From assembly GCF_050948215.1 (NCBI RefSeq), contig NC_135149.1:6367001-6431000 (forward strand): a stretch of DNA of 64,000 bases, in the 5' to 3' direction. The notes under the pieces are model-generated. The model did no database searches and was not told the origin of the DNA. It saw only the letters and a program-made list of their open reading frames with translations. A program made the translations under genes and the position numbers. The DNA comes from Halictus rubicundus (Eukaryota; Arthropoda; Insecta; Hymenoptera; Halictidae). Shown here piece after piece: positions 20,955 through 31,840 of the stretch (positions are counted from its first letter, which is position 1; each line of letters starts with the position of its first letter).

Positions 20955-22605
20955 CGAACAGAATGGAGTTATTATGAGAATGTACCCTTGGCACGACTTC
21001 ACGAACCCTTCCGACATGTCAGTTCCGAAATGACGCGCGATGAATGTGGATCGAGGAAAGTGGGGAAACGCCGGTCCCGACGTGGAAATCTGATGGACAG
21101 GTTTAATTACGATCGATGCTGGTGAACGCGCGCGCATCAGTACCGTAGATCGACGCGCCAGGTTTGTACACGAGACGACTGCGCCCGCCGAAGGGATTAG
21201 CATAACGATCCTTCCGGCGTCATGCATTTTTCATATGTTCGTCCGCTGCTAACGAGTGCACGAATCCCTTTCTTCACCCCCCCCCTTTCTCTTCTCTCTT
21301 TTTTCTCTATTATTTGTAAAACGTTGCCTCGCGAAATAATTTACGAAAATAAAAACAACCTCGCGTATCGGCCGAACGTCGCGCGCACGCCGGCACTTGT
21401 TGTTTCGCCGTGGATTTGCATGCCTTTGTGCGAAACGCCGCGATATTTAACGCGACGCCGGTACTTTAATATTAATCGAGGCTCAAAGGGAATTCGCCGA
21501 GAAGCGGACCACGCGCACCGTGGATCAGAGGTTTAAAGGATACCTCGCCGGTGTCGCACGGTTATTAGCCGCGCGACTTTCGCTGAAATGTTTCACGAAA
21601 GTAACGAGGATTTTCGGATGAATTCACGTTTGAAGAACACTAACGTTTCATTTGGCGTGCACTCGTTTCCTATTATTAGGCTTGCGCATTAATCGGAATA
21701 AATTATTTGAACAATAATCGTTAAAACTATATGTATTGTCCTAGTCAGCTACATGTCATTTGAAATAATCATGTGTCTGTTTATTTGAAGATCCAAATCA
21801 TTTTTACAAAATTATTTCATTTTAAATAATTTTCCATTTGGTCCTTCAAATCAAATAATTCGTTCTCTCCAAAGTTCGATTAATTTCTAAAGTTTAATCA
21901 TTAAACTGCAAAAATTAATACACCCACTGTTTTTACACGGTTTAGAAAAATAGAATCAATAAATTAAAATCAATTTCATTCTTGCACGATTTCATTCGAT
22001 TTAGCACGGATAAAGAAACTGTTGGATTAAATTTTAAGGACAGTTATTTTCATTAACCGTAATTTTCTAGATTTATTGAGGGCAGTATCCGGACTTTCTT
22101 TTACACGATTTTTTCTGGAACGTATCTACCGTGTAAAAACAGAATTGTTTGTATATATGTGAATTTAATAATTAATTTAGTTATTTGATTAATCACTTCG
22201 TGAGGTGAAATTATTTATTTTACTTGAGCAATGTTGATGAAATAAAATATTATTTGAAAATATTTGCGAAATGCGAAATGATAATTTTTGTTTTTCTATT
22301 TGTAAAATCCAAGTATTTAAAATAATTCGTTATTTCAAATGATTATTTGTTATCTTATTTTAAATGAAATGTGTCCAATCCTGTTGTATGGGTATATGTA
22401 ATTATTAGACTGCGGATTTTGTGAATCCGTGACAAAAATGAGTAGATGAAACATGAAACTGCAGAAGAATAAAAGAGATTTGAGAGTATCAGTATATTAT
22501 CATCAATTTATTATAACTATTAACACTCACCGAACCGGGTACAAAATTTATCGAATATACAATGTTTTATAAAAATTACAAAACTGAATTTATTTAGATA
22601 TTTCT
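20955..22605. other. No gene seen; GC-rich then AT-rich
   Basis: 20985-21660 is GC-rich with CpG-containing unique sequence and ORFs on both strands (20874-21227 minus, 21222-21536 plus) lacking domains. 21660-22600 is AT-rich with several near-repeats of AAATAATT type. The short motif at 22410-22445 is shared with 13125-13165. Confidence 0.4.
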
Positions 22606-22609
22606 AAAA

Positions 22610-22740
22610 ATTCTAAAAAGTAATTGAATTACATCGTAATTCAGTCATATTGTAATTTATAATTCAGATCTTCATTCAATTAAATTACAATGTAATTCTA
22701 TATATTTAATGTAATAAATTACATAAAATAGTGTTATCGG
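22610..22740 (-). repeat. Fragment of the 47074 hAT-type miniature element
   Basis: In reverse orientation this segment matches about 47745-47850: GAATTACATTGTAATTTAAT, GAAGATCTGAATTATAAATT and AATTCAATTACTTT occur in the same order. No ends are visible. Confidence 0.65.
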
Positions 22741-23017
22741 CTTCAAAAACTGGAATTTCCATCAAAATGAAGTGAAAAAGCTGGGATCCGTTGGCAAAAG
22801 TTAGATACAGTAAATGAAGATTCGTTCAAAGCGTTCCGTTGCTACAAAATTCTGCCAACTCCAAAACTTCAATTTCTACCAGAATAAAAAAGCAATTTGC
22901 AACTTGTTGGCAAAAATGTGATTTTAATGTTAGTCGGTTTATATACTTTATTATACAGTTTATTCATACTTGTATACATAGAATTATTCAATTCTATCAA
23001 ACACTGTAGTTATTATA

Positions 23018-23355
23018 CAGGGTATCCCAAAAATGTTGCACTTCCTTGAAATGGGTGATTCCTGAGGTCAGTTGATGTAAGTTTTTCCTTTGCGAAAATA
23101 TTCTCCGTGGCTTCGTTAAGGACTTATTAATGAAAAACACGGACCAATCAGGGCGCGACAGAAGCAGACGGCATTGGCGTTGGCATTGGCCGAGCCGGAT
23201 TCTGTCCACTGTAGCCGCACCCTGATTGGTCCGTGTTTTTCGTTAATAACTCCGTAACAAAGCCGCGGAGAACATTTTCTCAAAGGAAAAAGTTACTTCA
23301 AATGACATGAGGAATTAACCCTTACAAGGAAGTACGTCATTTTTGGGACACCCTG
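23018..23355. mobile_element. TA-flanked miniature element, family A, copy 2
   Basis: Ends CAGGGTATCCCAAAAATGTTG and CATTTTTGGGACACCCTG with TA on both sides (23016-23017, 23356-23357). The inner palindrome carries GGACCAATCAGGGCGCG on one side and CCTGATTGGTCCGTGTTTTT on the other. It matches copies at 3503 and 25663 along its length and is non-coding; the minus ORF at 22997-23209 lies inside it. Confidence 0.85.
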
Positions 23356-23357
23356 TA

Positions 23358-24898
23358 TATTTAAGAAGTTTATTGAACTTATGCAAACAATTTTGTAATT
23401 TAAATAAATATTAGTGACTCGGAAACGCTATTTTGACTTGACAAGCAGTTTTAATGTGAAATATCATGTTATTAAAAGGTAATGTTTCCATACTATTCGT
23501 CACATTCCGAAAATTCTGGATTTATTACAATCAATTTATTACATTCAATTTTTAAACAATTAATTTTTACATGAAAGCCTAGCTAGACATTTCAAACAAA
23601 ATCCACTAAATTTCTATATTTTCTAAATACCTTTCTTTTAGAATGTAATAAAATTCTTTTTTCTTGAACCAATATTTAACACTATTTCTACCGAGTCTGA
23701 CGAAAGATACCTTTTAAAGTTTTAAATAAAAATTGATAGGGACTGCAAAGATGTATTAAAGGAAAATTATTCGATAAATCTTTTTCTTTGAACATGATCG
23801 GTATAACCGTAAATAAAAGATAAGACAAAATAGGTGTACATAAAATTGAAACAGTATTAAGTACTAAAGTAAATGTAGGTATACATGAAATTTTTTTTCT
23901 CTTCTGTTAAATGATCAAGGATAAAAAGATTCTGATCATTGTATCCCTGCAATCGTTCGGCAAGAAGTTAATGATTTTCTGAAAATGTGGTTTCATTGGT
24001 ACAATTTCGAATTTCATTGTATATTTTATTCAATGTTTCGCACTCGGTTGGTTGGAGGTGGTAACGCGCTTTAGGCGAACCGCAGGATGGCGCAATATCG
24101 TGTATAAAAACGCGTCCCCAAGAATTCTTTGTTCGCACGCACTGTCAGGGCCAAGACAAACTTACGGTAATTACGTGCTTCACCGGCATTGCGAATGCAT
24201 TATAACGCGACAGTCGGCCCCCAACCCCCAGCGCCGCCGCTCCTGTAGCACTAATTATACGGGTAGTTGTGTCACGCTTAACGTACGATTATTGCATTCC
24301 GCGTGGAGACGTCCTGCTAGAAATTAAGACGTAGCTGACACGATCGATAGTTTCTGTAATTCACCCGGCTCGTCCGGCTTCAAAGATTCTGGACTTCATT
24401 TCCGTTCCGTTCCGTTCCGTTCCGCCCCCCCCTCTCCTTCCCCTTACCCACTTGGTGTTTCTCGCGAGCCGAGTTATTTCACCAGCAGCCGAGACTAACG
24501 ACCCTTTAATTATTCAGCTCTAATTGCCTGAGCTCCTTATTACCGATACGCATGCGTTAGACGCGTTATCCGAGTTATGCTCGCTCACTAATTTACTTTT
24601 TCGCGTAACCGTTCGAGCTGACCGCGCCGAAACCTGTCGAACATCGATTGCAGTTGAGTAACATTGATCATAACATTCTCGCTGCCTGTTGTAATCTAGT
24701 AATAGTGAAAGAAACTAGGTTGATATTATTCATCCATTTTCGCAAATTTGTTTTTTTTTTTATGCAATTGGAACCATGCGTAAACTTGTTGAATTTTCTT
24801 ACAATTGAATAACATTGAGTATACGTAACTCGTTTCTTATTGTAATCAATTTAAGAATGACGGTAACCCTTGTACGTTCCTTGAAAGTAGTTGCAATA
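23358..24898. other. No gene seen; contains (TTCCG)n
   Basis: 23358-24000 is AT-rich. 24040-24660 is GC-rich unique sequence with a short TTCCG microsatellite of five units at 24400-24424 and a following C-rich run. The ORF at 24052-24327 has no domain. The rest is AT-rich. Confidence 0.45.
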
Positions 24899-24900
24899 TA

Positions 24901-25479
24901 CAGTGTGTCTCAGCTAAAGGAGACCATTTAAATATCTCCTTTATTTTTAATGGTACAAAAATGATTAATGACATAATTTAAATGGTATCGAAGGAGGAAT
25001 ATCATAGAAGAAAAATTGGTTTCGTCCGGTTATCTTTTCATAGTTTTTTCAACGTTATTGTAACTTTTTATCCGGAAAACTTATTATCTTTTTATTCCTT
25101 ATTGTAGCGGCTCAAAAAAATACGTAATGAATGTATTTTTTCGTAAAGTAATGACCTTCACTACCATAAATGGTGGGCAATAGGTATCCTACAATTTTAT
25201 CACATTTCTTGTACTCAAGATCAACTGAAGGTCATCACTTAAACATATTCAAACGTATTTTTTCAGCCGCCACAAGATAGAATAAAAAATATATAAGCTT
25301 TCCTGATATTAAATAACAATTTCCTTGAAAAAAAACTATGAAAGAAATAACAGGAGAAAAGAAATTTTTCTTCTATGGTATTACTCCTTCAATACCATTT
25401 AAATTATGTCATAAATCATTTTTGTGTCATTAAAAATTAAGGAGATATTTAGGTGGCCTTGTATATCTGAAACACCCTG
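24901..25479. mobile_element. Long foldback element, TA-flanked
   Basis: It begins CAGTGTGTCTCAGCTAAAGG and ends GAAACACCCTG, with TA at 24899-24900 and 25480-25481. Both arms of about 250 bp pair: AATGGTACAAAAATGATTAA with its near complement at about 25410, GGTATCGAAGGAGGAATATC with GGTATTACTCCTTCAATACC, and AAAATACGTAATGAATGTAT with its counterpart near 25245. It has no reading frame. Its AAGGAGATATTTAGGTGGCC end segment is shared with the solo end at 40010-40170. Confidence 0.8.
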
Positions 25480-25481
25480 TA

Positions 25482-25660
25482 TTCACAATATTTAAATTAA
25501 AATATCTGCTAAACTAATCATTTTTCTACATGAGTGGGTTAATACTTTTTCATAGAGAATAAAAAACTGCATCGATCGGCGCATAGAAAAGTTTATGGTT
25601 CCATTTAAAAAATCAAAGTTGACCTATAAATCTCGTAAACGCCTCCACGGTATTCTTATC
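25482..25660. other. Spacer between two elements
   Basis: AT-rich single-copy spacer, no feature. Confidence 0.5.
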
Positions 25661-25662
25661 TA

Positions 25663-26041
25663 CTGGATGTCCCAAAAATCCTTCCTCCCTTACTTGATAC
25701 TTCCTTGAAATTGGTGATTCCTGAGGTCATGTGAAATAACTTTTTCCTTTCCTATCCTCTATGGCTTCGTTAAGGAGTTATTAATGAAAAACACTGACCT
25801 ATCAGGGCGCGACAAAAGCAGACAGACTGCAGCACGGCGGCAGGTACCGCTGAGCGTGGCGTTGGTATTGGCCGAGCCGGATTCCGTCCACTGTAACCGC
25901 GCCCTGATTGGTCCGTGATTTTTGTTAATAACTCCTTAACGAAGCCGCGGAGAACATTTTCTCAAAGGAAAAAATGTCTTCAAATGACCTCAGAAATTAC
26001 CCGTTTCAAGGAAATACAACATTCGTAGGAACGATTCCCTG
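25663..26041. mobile_element. TA-flanked miniature element, family A, copy 3
   Basis: Left end CTGGATGTCCCAAAAATC and right end ATTCGTAGGAACGATTCCCTG are more diverged than in the other two copies, with TA outside (25661-25662, 26042-26043). The interior shows the same AAAACACTGACCTATCAGGG / CCCTGATTGGTCCGTG palindrome. A ~30-bp GC-rich segment near 25828-25860 is extra relative to copy 2. Confidence 0.8.
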
Positions 26042-26043
26042 TA

Positions 26044-27110
26044 TAGGAAATTCTATGAAGAACGAATTTTAACACAATTATAGTAATTATAAGAAACAGT
26101 AAAAAATAGCACAGTAAATCTGATGGGTTGAAGTAGTGTGTCCTTTCACGAGTTTCATAATTGATCTGGAGCGATTCTATTTCGGGGTTGATTTATTAAT
26201 GCTTGGAGACTAGACGCTTCCTTCAGGCAGGGGTAAAAATGACGCGAAATGTGCACTGTCAGCGACGTGATATTGCCACTGACATATTATACATAAGAGT
26301 CTGGTGGTGATGGAAGGACACGGACTGGACCATCTTATTTAATAAACATCGAAAGCTCTGTCAGTTTATCTGCTTAATACTACTACGAAACAATAAATTC
26401 TGGGAAGAAGTAATAAACCAGTCGCTCCTTTGCTAAACTGATTACAGTGGGCAATCAATATATCGCGAAATTTTATGCAAAATAGAAATTATTCAAATCA
26501 ATCGTAAAAGATCGGAAACCCTTCCTTTTAATCATCTCAAAAAGTTAAAAACAATTTAACAATATTCTTAAATTCTTCTATAACGTCTTTTTGGGTTTGT
26601 GTTTTACCTATCCATTTTCATCATAAATTAGTAAAATCCATAATACTATACGCATAAAATCCTATTTCAAAACAATAAATTTTTAGATGAAACAATAGCC
26701 AGTAAATAAATTGCACTCATAATTCTTTCAAAATGTTATTATCACTTCATTGCAGTAAATATATTATTATTACTTCATTGTAGCATACTCCATTATTTGT
26801 GGCAATGCGGCAAGAACCGCATTCAGTATAGTTGAATATTACAACAGATGGGTTAAAATAATCCGGCAAAGGTAGGCGAGGGTTAAGACCTAGCTTTGAG
26901 CTGCGCTTGGCTCTCTGTGCATTATTACACTAGTAATCTTTGTGCGTTTATGGCAAGCGTTCATCGAATAATGTGTAACAAAACGAAAACTTTGGGAAAA
27001 TTGTTAAACTATGAATACACGCACGACACACGATGTTACGGCAACGTGATCACGAACGCAAGAGAGAGCTCAAATCGAGCGGTCCTCGCGAGAATCGTTT
27101 CGGACAAGAG
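26044..27110. other. No gene seen
   Basis: AT-rich, with TATTATTA-type repetition near 26730-26790. 26870-27110 is of balanced composition and leads into the 45-bp duplication. Confidence 0.45.
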
Positions 27111-27113
27111 TCG

Positions 27114-27200
27114 ATCGCTCGCCAGGCTCGTACAGCACGCCGACGGAACCCCGTCGCTATCGCTCGCCAGGCCCGTAGAGTACGACGACGGAATCCCGTC
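27114..27200 (+). repeat. 45-bp GC-rich tandem duplication
   Basis: ATCGCTCGCCAGGCTCGTAC... at 27114-27158 is followed directly by a second copy at 27159-27200 (ATCGCTCGCCAGGCCCGTAG...), with five or six differences. The period is a multiple of three, so the open frame 26896-27204 passes through it. I recognise no domain and do not call a gene. Confidence 0.7.
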
Positions 27201-27560
27201 TTAACAAAAGCTAAACACAGATTTAATGTTCTTCACTACAAATCACAGTAACGTTTATTGACGGACGTAACAGGCTACCATCTAATTTCTGCTTCCGTTC
27301 ATTTGTTCCTGAAGACACATATTGAAAATCATGTTAACAGATGCATGAAGGCCAAAATTTTACTTAGCTCATTTAAAATATTCTATGAAAATGTTAGTTT
27401 AATAAAAAATAATAAAAATATCGTATATTTAGGGAATCTATACGTTTGCATGCATTTATAAATTTTAACACATTTTTCACAATGAAGCAAAATTAACACA
27501 AACACAGATCTAACATTTCACTTTGAGTGATTAACTAGAAAAGTCGTCTATAAAAGATAT
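27201..27560. other. No gene seen
   Basis: AT-rich; the ORF at 27258-27461 has no domain. Confidence 0.45.
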
Positions 27561-27561
27561 A

Positions 27562-28157
27562 GAATTTGCAATAGGCCATTCGATAGCTTTTGCAAAGAAA
27601 ATATTTCGTGCCAATTTTCAATCCTATATGCCGACATGGGGAGTACTAATGGGGTGACAAAGAGAATCAGGTTTTTCCTTAATTTCTCTTGTTCTCTTTA
27701 ATTGAAAATTCTGAAAAATCTAGCGTATTTTAACTATTAAAATGCACATCTATGAATGTTTTCAGAATTTTTAGCTTCGAAACCGAATTTTAGGAAATAA
27801 ACAAAATTTTTAAATGCTGATTTCTTGTAGAAGTTATGAAGTACTAAGTTTATGTTTATACAGTTTTAGCATCTCGTTATGGTTTTAACAAAAAATCGGC
27901 ATTTCTAATTTTTTTTTTTATTTTTTAAAACTCAGATCCGAAGCTAAAAATTCTGAAAAAATTCATAGATATACATTCTAATAGCTGAAATATGCCTGAT
28001 TTTTTCAGAATTTTCAATTGAACAGGATAAAAGAAATTACGGAAAAACCGGATTTTCTTCGTCACCCCATTACTACCACCCATGTCGACATATAGGGTTG
28101 AAAGTTGGCGCGAAGTAGTTTCTTTGAATAAGCTATCGAATGGCCTATTGCAAATTC
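27562..28157. mobile_element. Foldback element of about 600 bp
   Basis: GAATTTGCAATAGGCCATTC at the left is the exact complement of GAATGGCCTATTGCAAATTC at the right. Further pairs run inward: CCCATTACTACCACCCATGT with GGGGAGTACTAATGGGGTG-type sequence, AAAATTCTGAAAAAT with ATTTTTCAGAATTTT, and AGAATTTTTAGCTTCG with CGAAGCTAAAAATTCT. Almost the entire length can form one hairpin. No clear target duplication could be fixed, and there is no reading frame. Confidence 0.75.
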
Positions 28158-30190
28158 AATTTGGTTTAGGAGTACTTTTGATCTCCTTATTCTGCTATAC
28201 CCTTTCGCTACGTTGCTACTGAATTATCTTTAGGTATATTTTATGCGATAAGTTATGAGTATTGTTACGTGTTAGTTGTCCATTGAAATATCACCAATGT
28301 CTATTTATCGATAGCAATCGATTCAATATAGACGATACAAATATTTACGATTCTCTTTATTGGGTTCAACTAATGCTAGTAAAATGAACGGTTCATACAA
28401 TGTGTGTACTCGCGAGGCACTATCATTCACTTTATAAGTATACTTAGTTGCAGTGATAAAGCGAAACAGTAAACCTATTGAGATCATAAATAGACCTTAT
28501 TCCTGTGCACTAAATCTCAAGTTTCGCAAAAGATTAATAGACTATTAACATACATATAACATAAACTGACTGCAACATTAAATAGTCTATAAAACTGCGT
28601 CTTAATATATTTTATGTATAAAAAAGTCGTAGAGACATAAAAGTTCATTTTGGTTTTAATAAATATTGCTTGATAAACATCCAAAATGCTGTACAGAAAT
28701 TTTTCTACAATGTATTCAAGATATCTTCGAACAAGGTGATTACCGAAAAAAAATCGTTTTACTATCTGAATTAGACAATAGTGGTGAATAAGAATCTTTT
28801 TATAGTATACTACAACTAAATTTCATATCATTTCATTTTACCACATGACAAAATCAGAAACGATATTTCTAACAACAAATTAGAAAATAATTTTCATGCT
28901 TCGCACAAATTACTTTACGACCAGTAAATGCGATTTTCAACGGTGAAGTTGGATCGAAATTCCGTCGTTTCTCTTTTTTGCTTCGAGCGATAAAAAGTTT
29001 ATTTCAACGACGCACCCCCTCCCTTTCCTCCCCCGCCCCTTTCTCGTACCTTTGCCCTATCAGTGACACTTACAATTAGTTTTCCATCGCGATTACGCAC
29101 GGAATCGGGCGCCCCGATTTTCTCGCGACAGGACAAATGTCAGCGTGAATCGAAAATCAATTAGTTCGTAATGCGACTTACCTACGGCTACATCAAATAA
29201 ATTTAATCACCGCCGACGGAATCCGGACATCCATTAACTGCCGCCAGCTAGGATCATAAAATGAACTGCAGTCTGGCAATAATGAAATCGGCTCGTAAAC
29301 GAGCAACTATAGCGGGACTCAGAGAGATGTTGGCGCATTTTTGCGACCCTCGGCGAATAGAGAGCCCGTGTCCCGCTGGCACATGAAATTTTCGAATATC
29401 CTGAATAATTGTGCTGGCCGCCTCGTCACCGGTATGAACGAAACAGCAAGAACCGGCGCACAGTATCTATAAAATATGTGGCATTCAATAAACTTTCGTG
29501 TCATAAAATGGGTTGAAACTAGGACTTTTCGTGAGGTAATACTTGATCGAGATAGACTGAAAAGGGCACATGCTTATATCTGACCTAATTTGTTAAATAA
29601 ACATTTGTCAAGTCCCAGTCTCTTGCAGCAATGTATTAGTCAGTTTTCTTCTACTCTAGAGTGTCAATGTCATGTTCTGTTCCTAAGCGAATATTTTTTT
29701 GCCAATTAAGAATTTTTATAGTACACTTAATATTCACAAGCACTCGCTTGATTTTATGCATACGTTAAACTTCCCGCCATTTTATAAATAATCAAGATTT
29801 TTAATTTCTTTTGGTTCGGACGACAACCGCGTTTATACTGATTAATAATGACCGGAATCATGGCAAAACCATCGATCCATGTTTGTCAAAACATACTCGA
29901 TAAAAAAATGTATAACTCATGTAATTTCCATTATTTTTACATTTAAAAAGTCACACGTGTACTTTAAACATCAATAAACATTCATGCAAAATTCCAATGC
30001 ACAAAGTTGAATAGTTTTGGTGAAAAAAATTCGTGCAGAACGGTCTCGAAAATCGGAGCACCCTTTTAAAGTGTAAAGTAAAAATGGGTGAAATATATTA
30101 GGATCTTTTATGCAACTTTTTCGTGAAGCGTGCGAGGTGGCACGTTGATACTACACTGTAAAACGGTTCGACTCCAGTGTCCGCCTACTA
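28158..30190. other. No gene seen; GC-richer island in the middle
   Basis: 28158-28930 is AT-rich. 28930-29510 is GC-richer unique sequence after a C-rich tract (29010-29050) and could be conserved non-coding sequence. 29510-30190 is AT-rich. The ORF at 29319-29504 (minus) has no domain. Confidence 0.4.
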
Positions 30191-30351
30191 CAGTAGAACC
30201 TCTCTCGTTGCATAAAAATGCGTGCATAAATTGAGGTCGTGCGACGAAAGAGCACAATCCCACCACGAGTTCCAGAAACTTGCACACCTCGTGGTGGGAG
30301 TCGCCAGTATACAACGTTCGAGGATTCCGTGCAATAAGCGAGGTTCTACTG
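30191..30351. mobile_element. pogo/Tigger-like miniature element
   Basis: CAGTAGAACCTC at the left and its complement GAGGTTCTACTG at the right bound 161 bp, with TA on both sides (30189-30190, 30352-30353). A central palindrome, CCCACCACGAG paired with CTCGTGGTGGG, adds further symmetry. The ends have the CAGTA(G/T)AA(C/T) form of pogo-type elements. It is too short to encode a transposase. Three overlapping ORFs on both strands here (30108-30467) follow from the palindrome. Confidence 0.75.
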
Positions 30352-30353
30352 TA

Positions 30354-31617
30354 ATTACACAGAAAACACACGGAACTACGAAAAGGCTGGGCGTCAGATT
30401 CACTTTGCCGTATCTCTGTGGAATTATTTGCCTCGTACACGGCTCAATATCGACAACGTTTTCCTAGTTTGATCGGGGAACTGTCAGATGCTCTGTAGCA
30501 ATCGCTATCCACCATATCACCTCGATTTTTACACGGTCCCGTATATCGTCTAATTTTAAAGCGATCGTCCCCGAGCCCCACCGGAGGACAAATTTACATT
30601 CTACTACTTCCGTAGACTGCATTTGCCACACAAATAGCGTTCCATTGTGTGTGGACGCGCCCGGCGCACACTTCTTCGCGCGAAAACCCTTCATTCTGCT
30701 CTGCTCAGCTTCGCTCCGCTCTGCTCCGCTTTGCTCGAAGCTTCGAGGCTCGAGGTGGACTGGGAGTGACGGAATTGTTCGCACTTTATTTCCCATTCCA
30801 TTATCCGGGGATCGGGGAAATCTCATGCATCATAAAAGAACGACCGGTCCCAATGAATTCGCCCTGCGAAGTCCATCTGACTGAAAGGACCGGCCCTCGC
30901 AAATAAAATCTTTTCCACGCTGCTCTGGTTAGCCTCGTTTTATTGATTTATCGCGTCCTCGTCTACGACGGGACACCGTCGAACGCCGACGGATCATCTC
31001 TGGCGGTTCCTGTTTCGCCTTGACCCCGTTTCCACTGTGGTTTAAGAGCGTAGTCCCGCGTCCGGAGCCGTCGATTTCGGACGATTTACGGGATAACAAA
31101 TTTTTGGGGATTGTTGTGGGTCGCTGGTTCTGAAGTTTTGCACAGAATGGGAGCTTAAAAAATAATTCAATATTTATTTGGTACAGAGGATAGATCGTAC
31201 TGTAAGTAGTATAACCTTGGATAACATTGGACGAAAGTTTAACCGTGAACGAGATGCACACTGTGAAAATACTACGAAACATTGCATAAATCCATACATA
31301 CCATACAGTCAGTGTCAAAATACCTTTTTTATTGATAAAGCAAACAACCTTAGTTTTTCTTCTAGAGTACATGAATTAGTTTACTAGACGATATGTAATG
31401 AAAATTTTGGAAAAATTGCGTTTAGTCTGAATTACGAAAGAAAAAGTTGTATTTACAATTTTTTGATAAAGTTCTGAAAATCGATCCCATCCGATTGAGC
31501 TGAAATTTGGTAAATAGGATCATTTTATATTAAAAACATGTTTCTCAAAAGGATTTGTAGCGACTCGAAAAAAATTCCTACCTTATTGGACACTCACTAT
31601 ACCGAATTCTGCCCTTT
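30354..31617. other. No gene seen; GC-rich with a short simple repeat
   Basis: 30480-31090 is GC-rich with overlapping ORFs on both strands. A CTCTG/CTTCG/CTCCG pentamer-like repeat lies at 30696-30736. A 147-codon minus ORF (30929-31372) crosses into AT-rich sequence and shows no domain. I call nothing coding here. Confidence 0.4.
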
Positions 31618-31621
31618 TTAA

Positions 31622-31836
31622 CACTAGATTGCCAGAGGAAAAACACGGTATCTGGTCAGTTAGTGATTCCCTCTGACAGATTGGTGGTATTGTATGATAA
31701 TGAGGGTGATCAGATACCTATCTTCATAATTTTATTAAAAATCAACATATGTTTAAAAAAAATTATTTAAGTTTTTCTATATATATAGCAATAAAATCGT
31801 AAATGAGTCAAATTTACTCGCTCCGGAAATCTAGTG
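31622..31836. mobile_element. TTAA-flanked miniature element, copy 2
   Basis: CACTAGATTGCCAG at the left and the complement of TCCGGAAATCTAGTG at the right, with TTAA directly outside both (31618-31621, 31837-31840). The length of 215 bp and the CACTAGA start match the 217-bp element at 441-657, although the interiors have diverged. piggyBac-type mobilisation is inferred from the TTAA. Confidence 0.75.
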
Positions 31837-31840
31837 TTAA

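Noticed and set aside
24400..24424. TTCCG pentamer run as a binding-site cluster
   Set aside because: Perfect pentamer periodicity followed by a C run is a plain microsatellite.
30464..30826. 120-codon minus-strand ORF
   Set aside because: Runs through a pentamer simple repeat (GCTCT/GCTTC) that gives an artificial Glu/Ser/Arg stretch. Opposite-strand frames are also open.
30929..31372. 147-codon minus-strand ORF with an Arg-rich tail
   Set aside because: Crosses from AT-rich into GC-rich sequence with a change of amino-acid style, and no domain. An exon in the GC-rich part cannot be excluded but is not supported.
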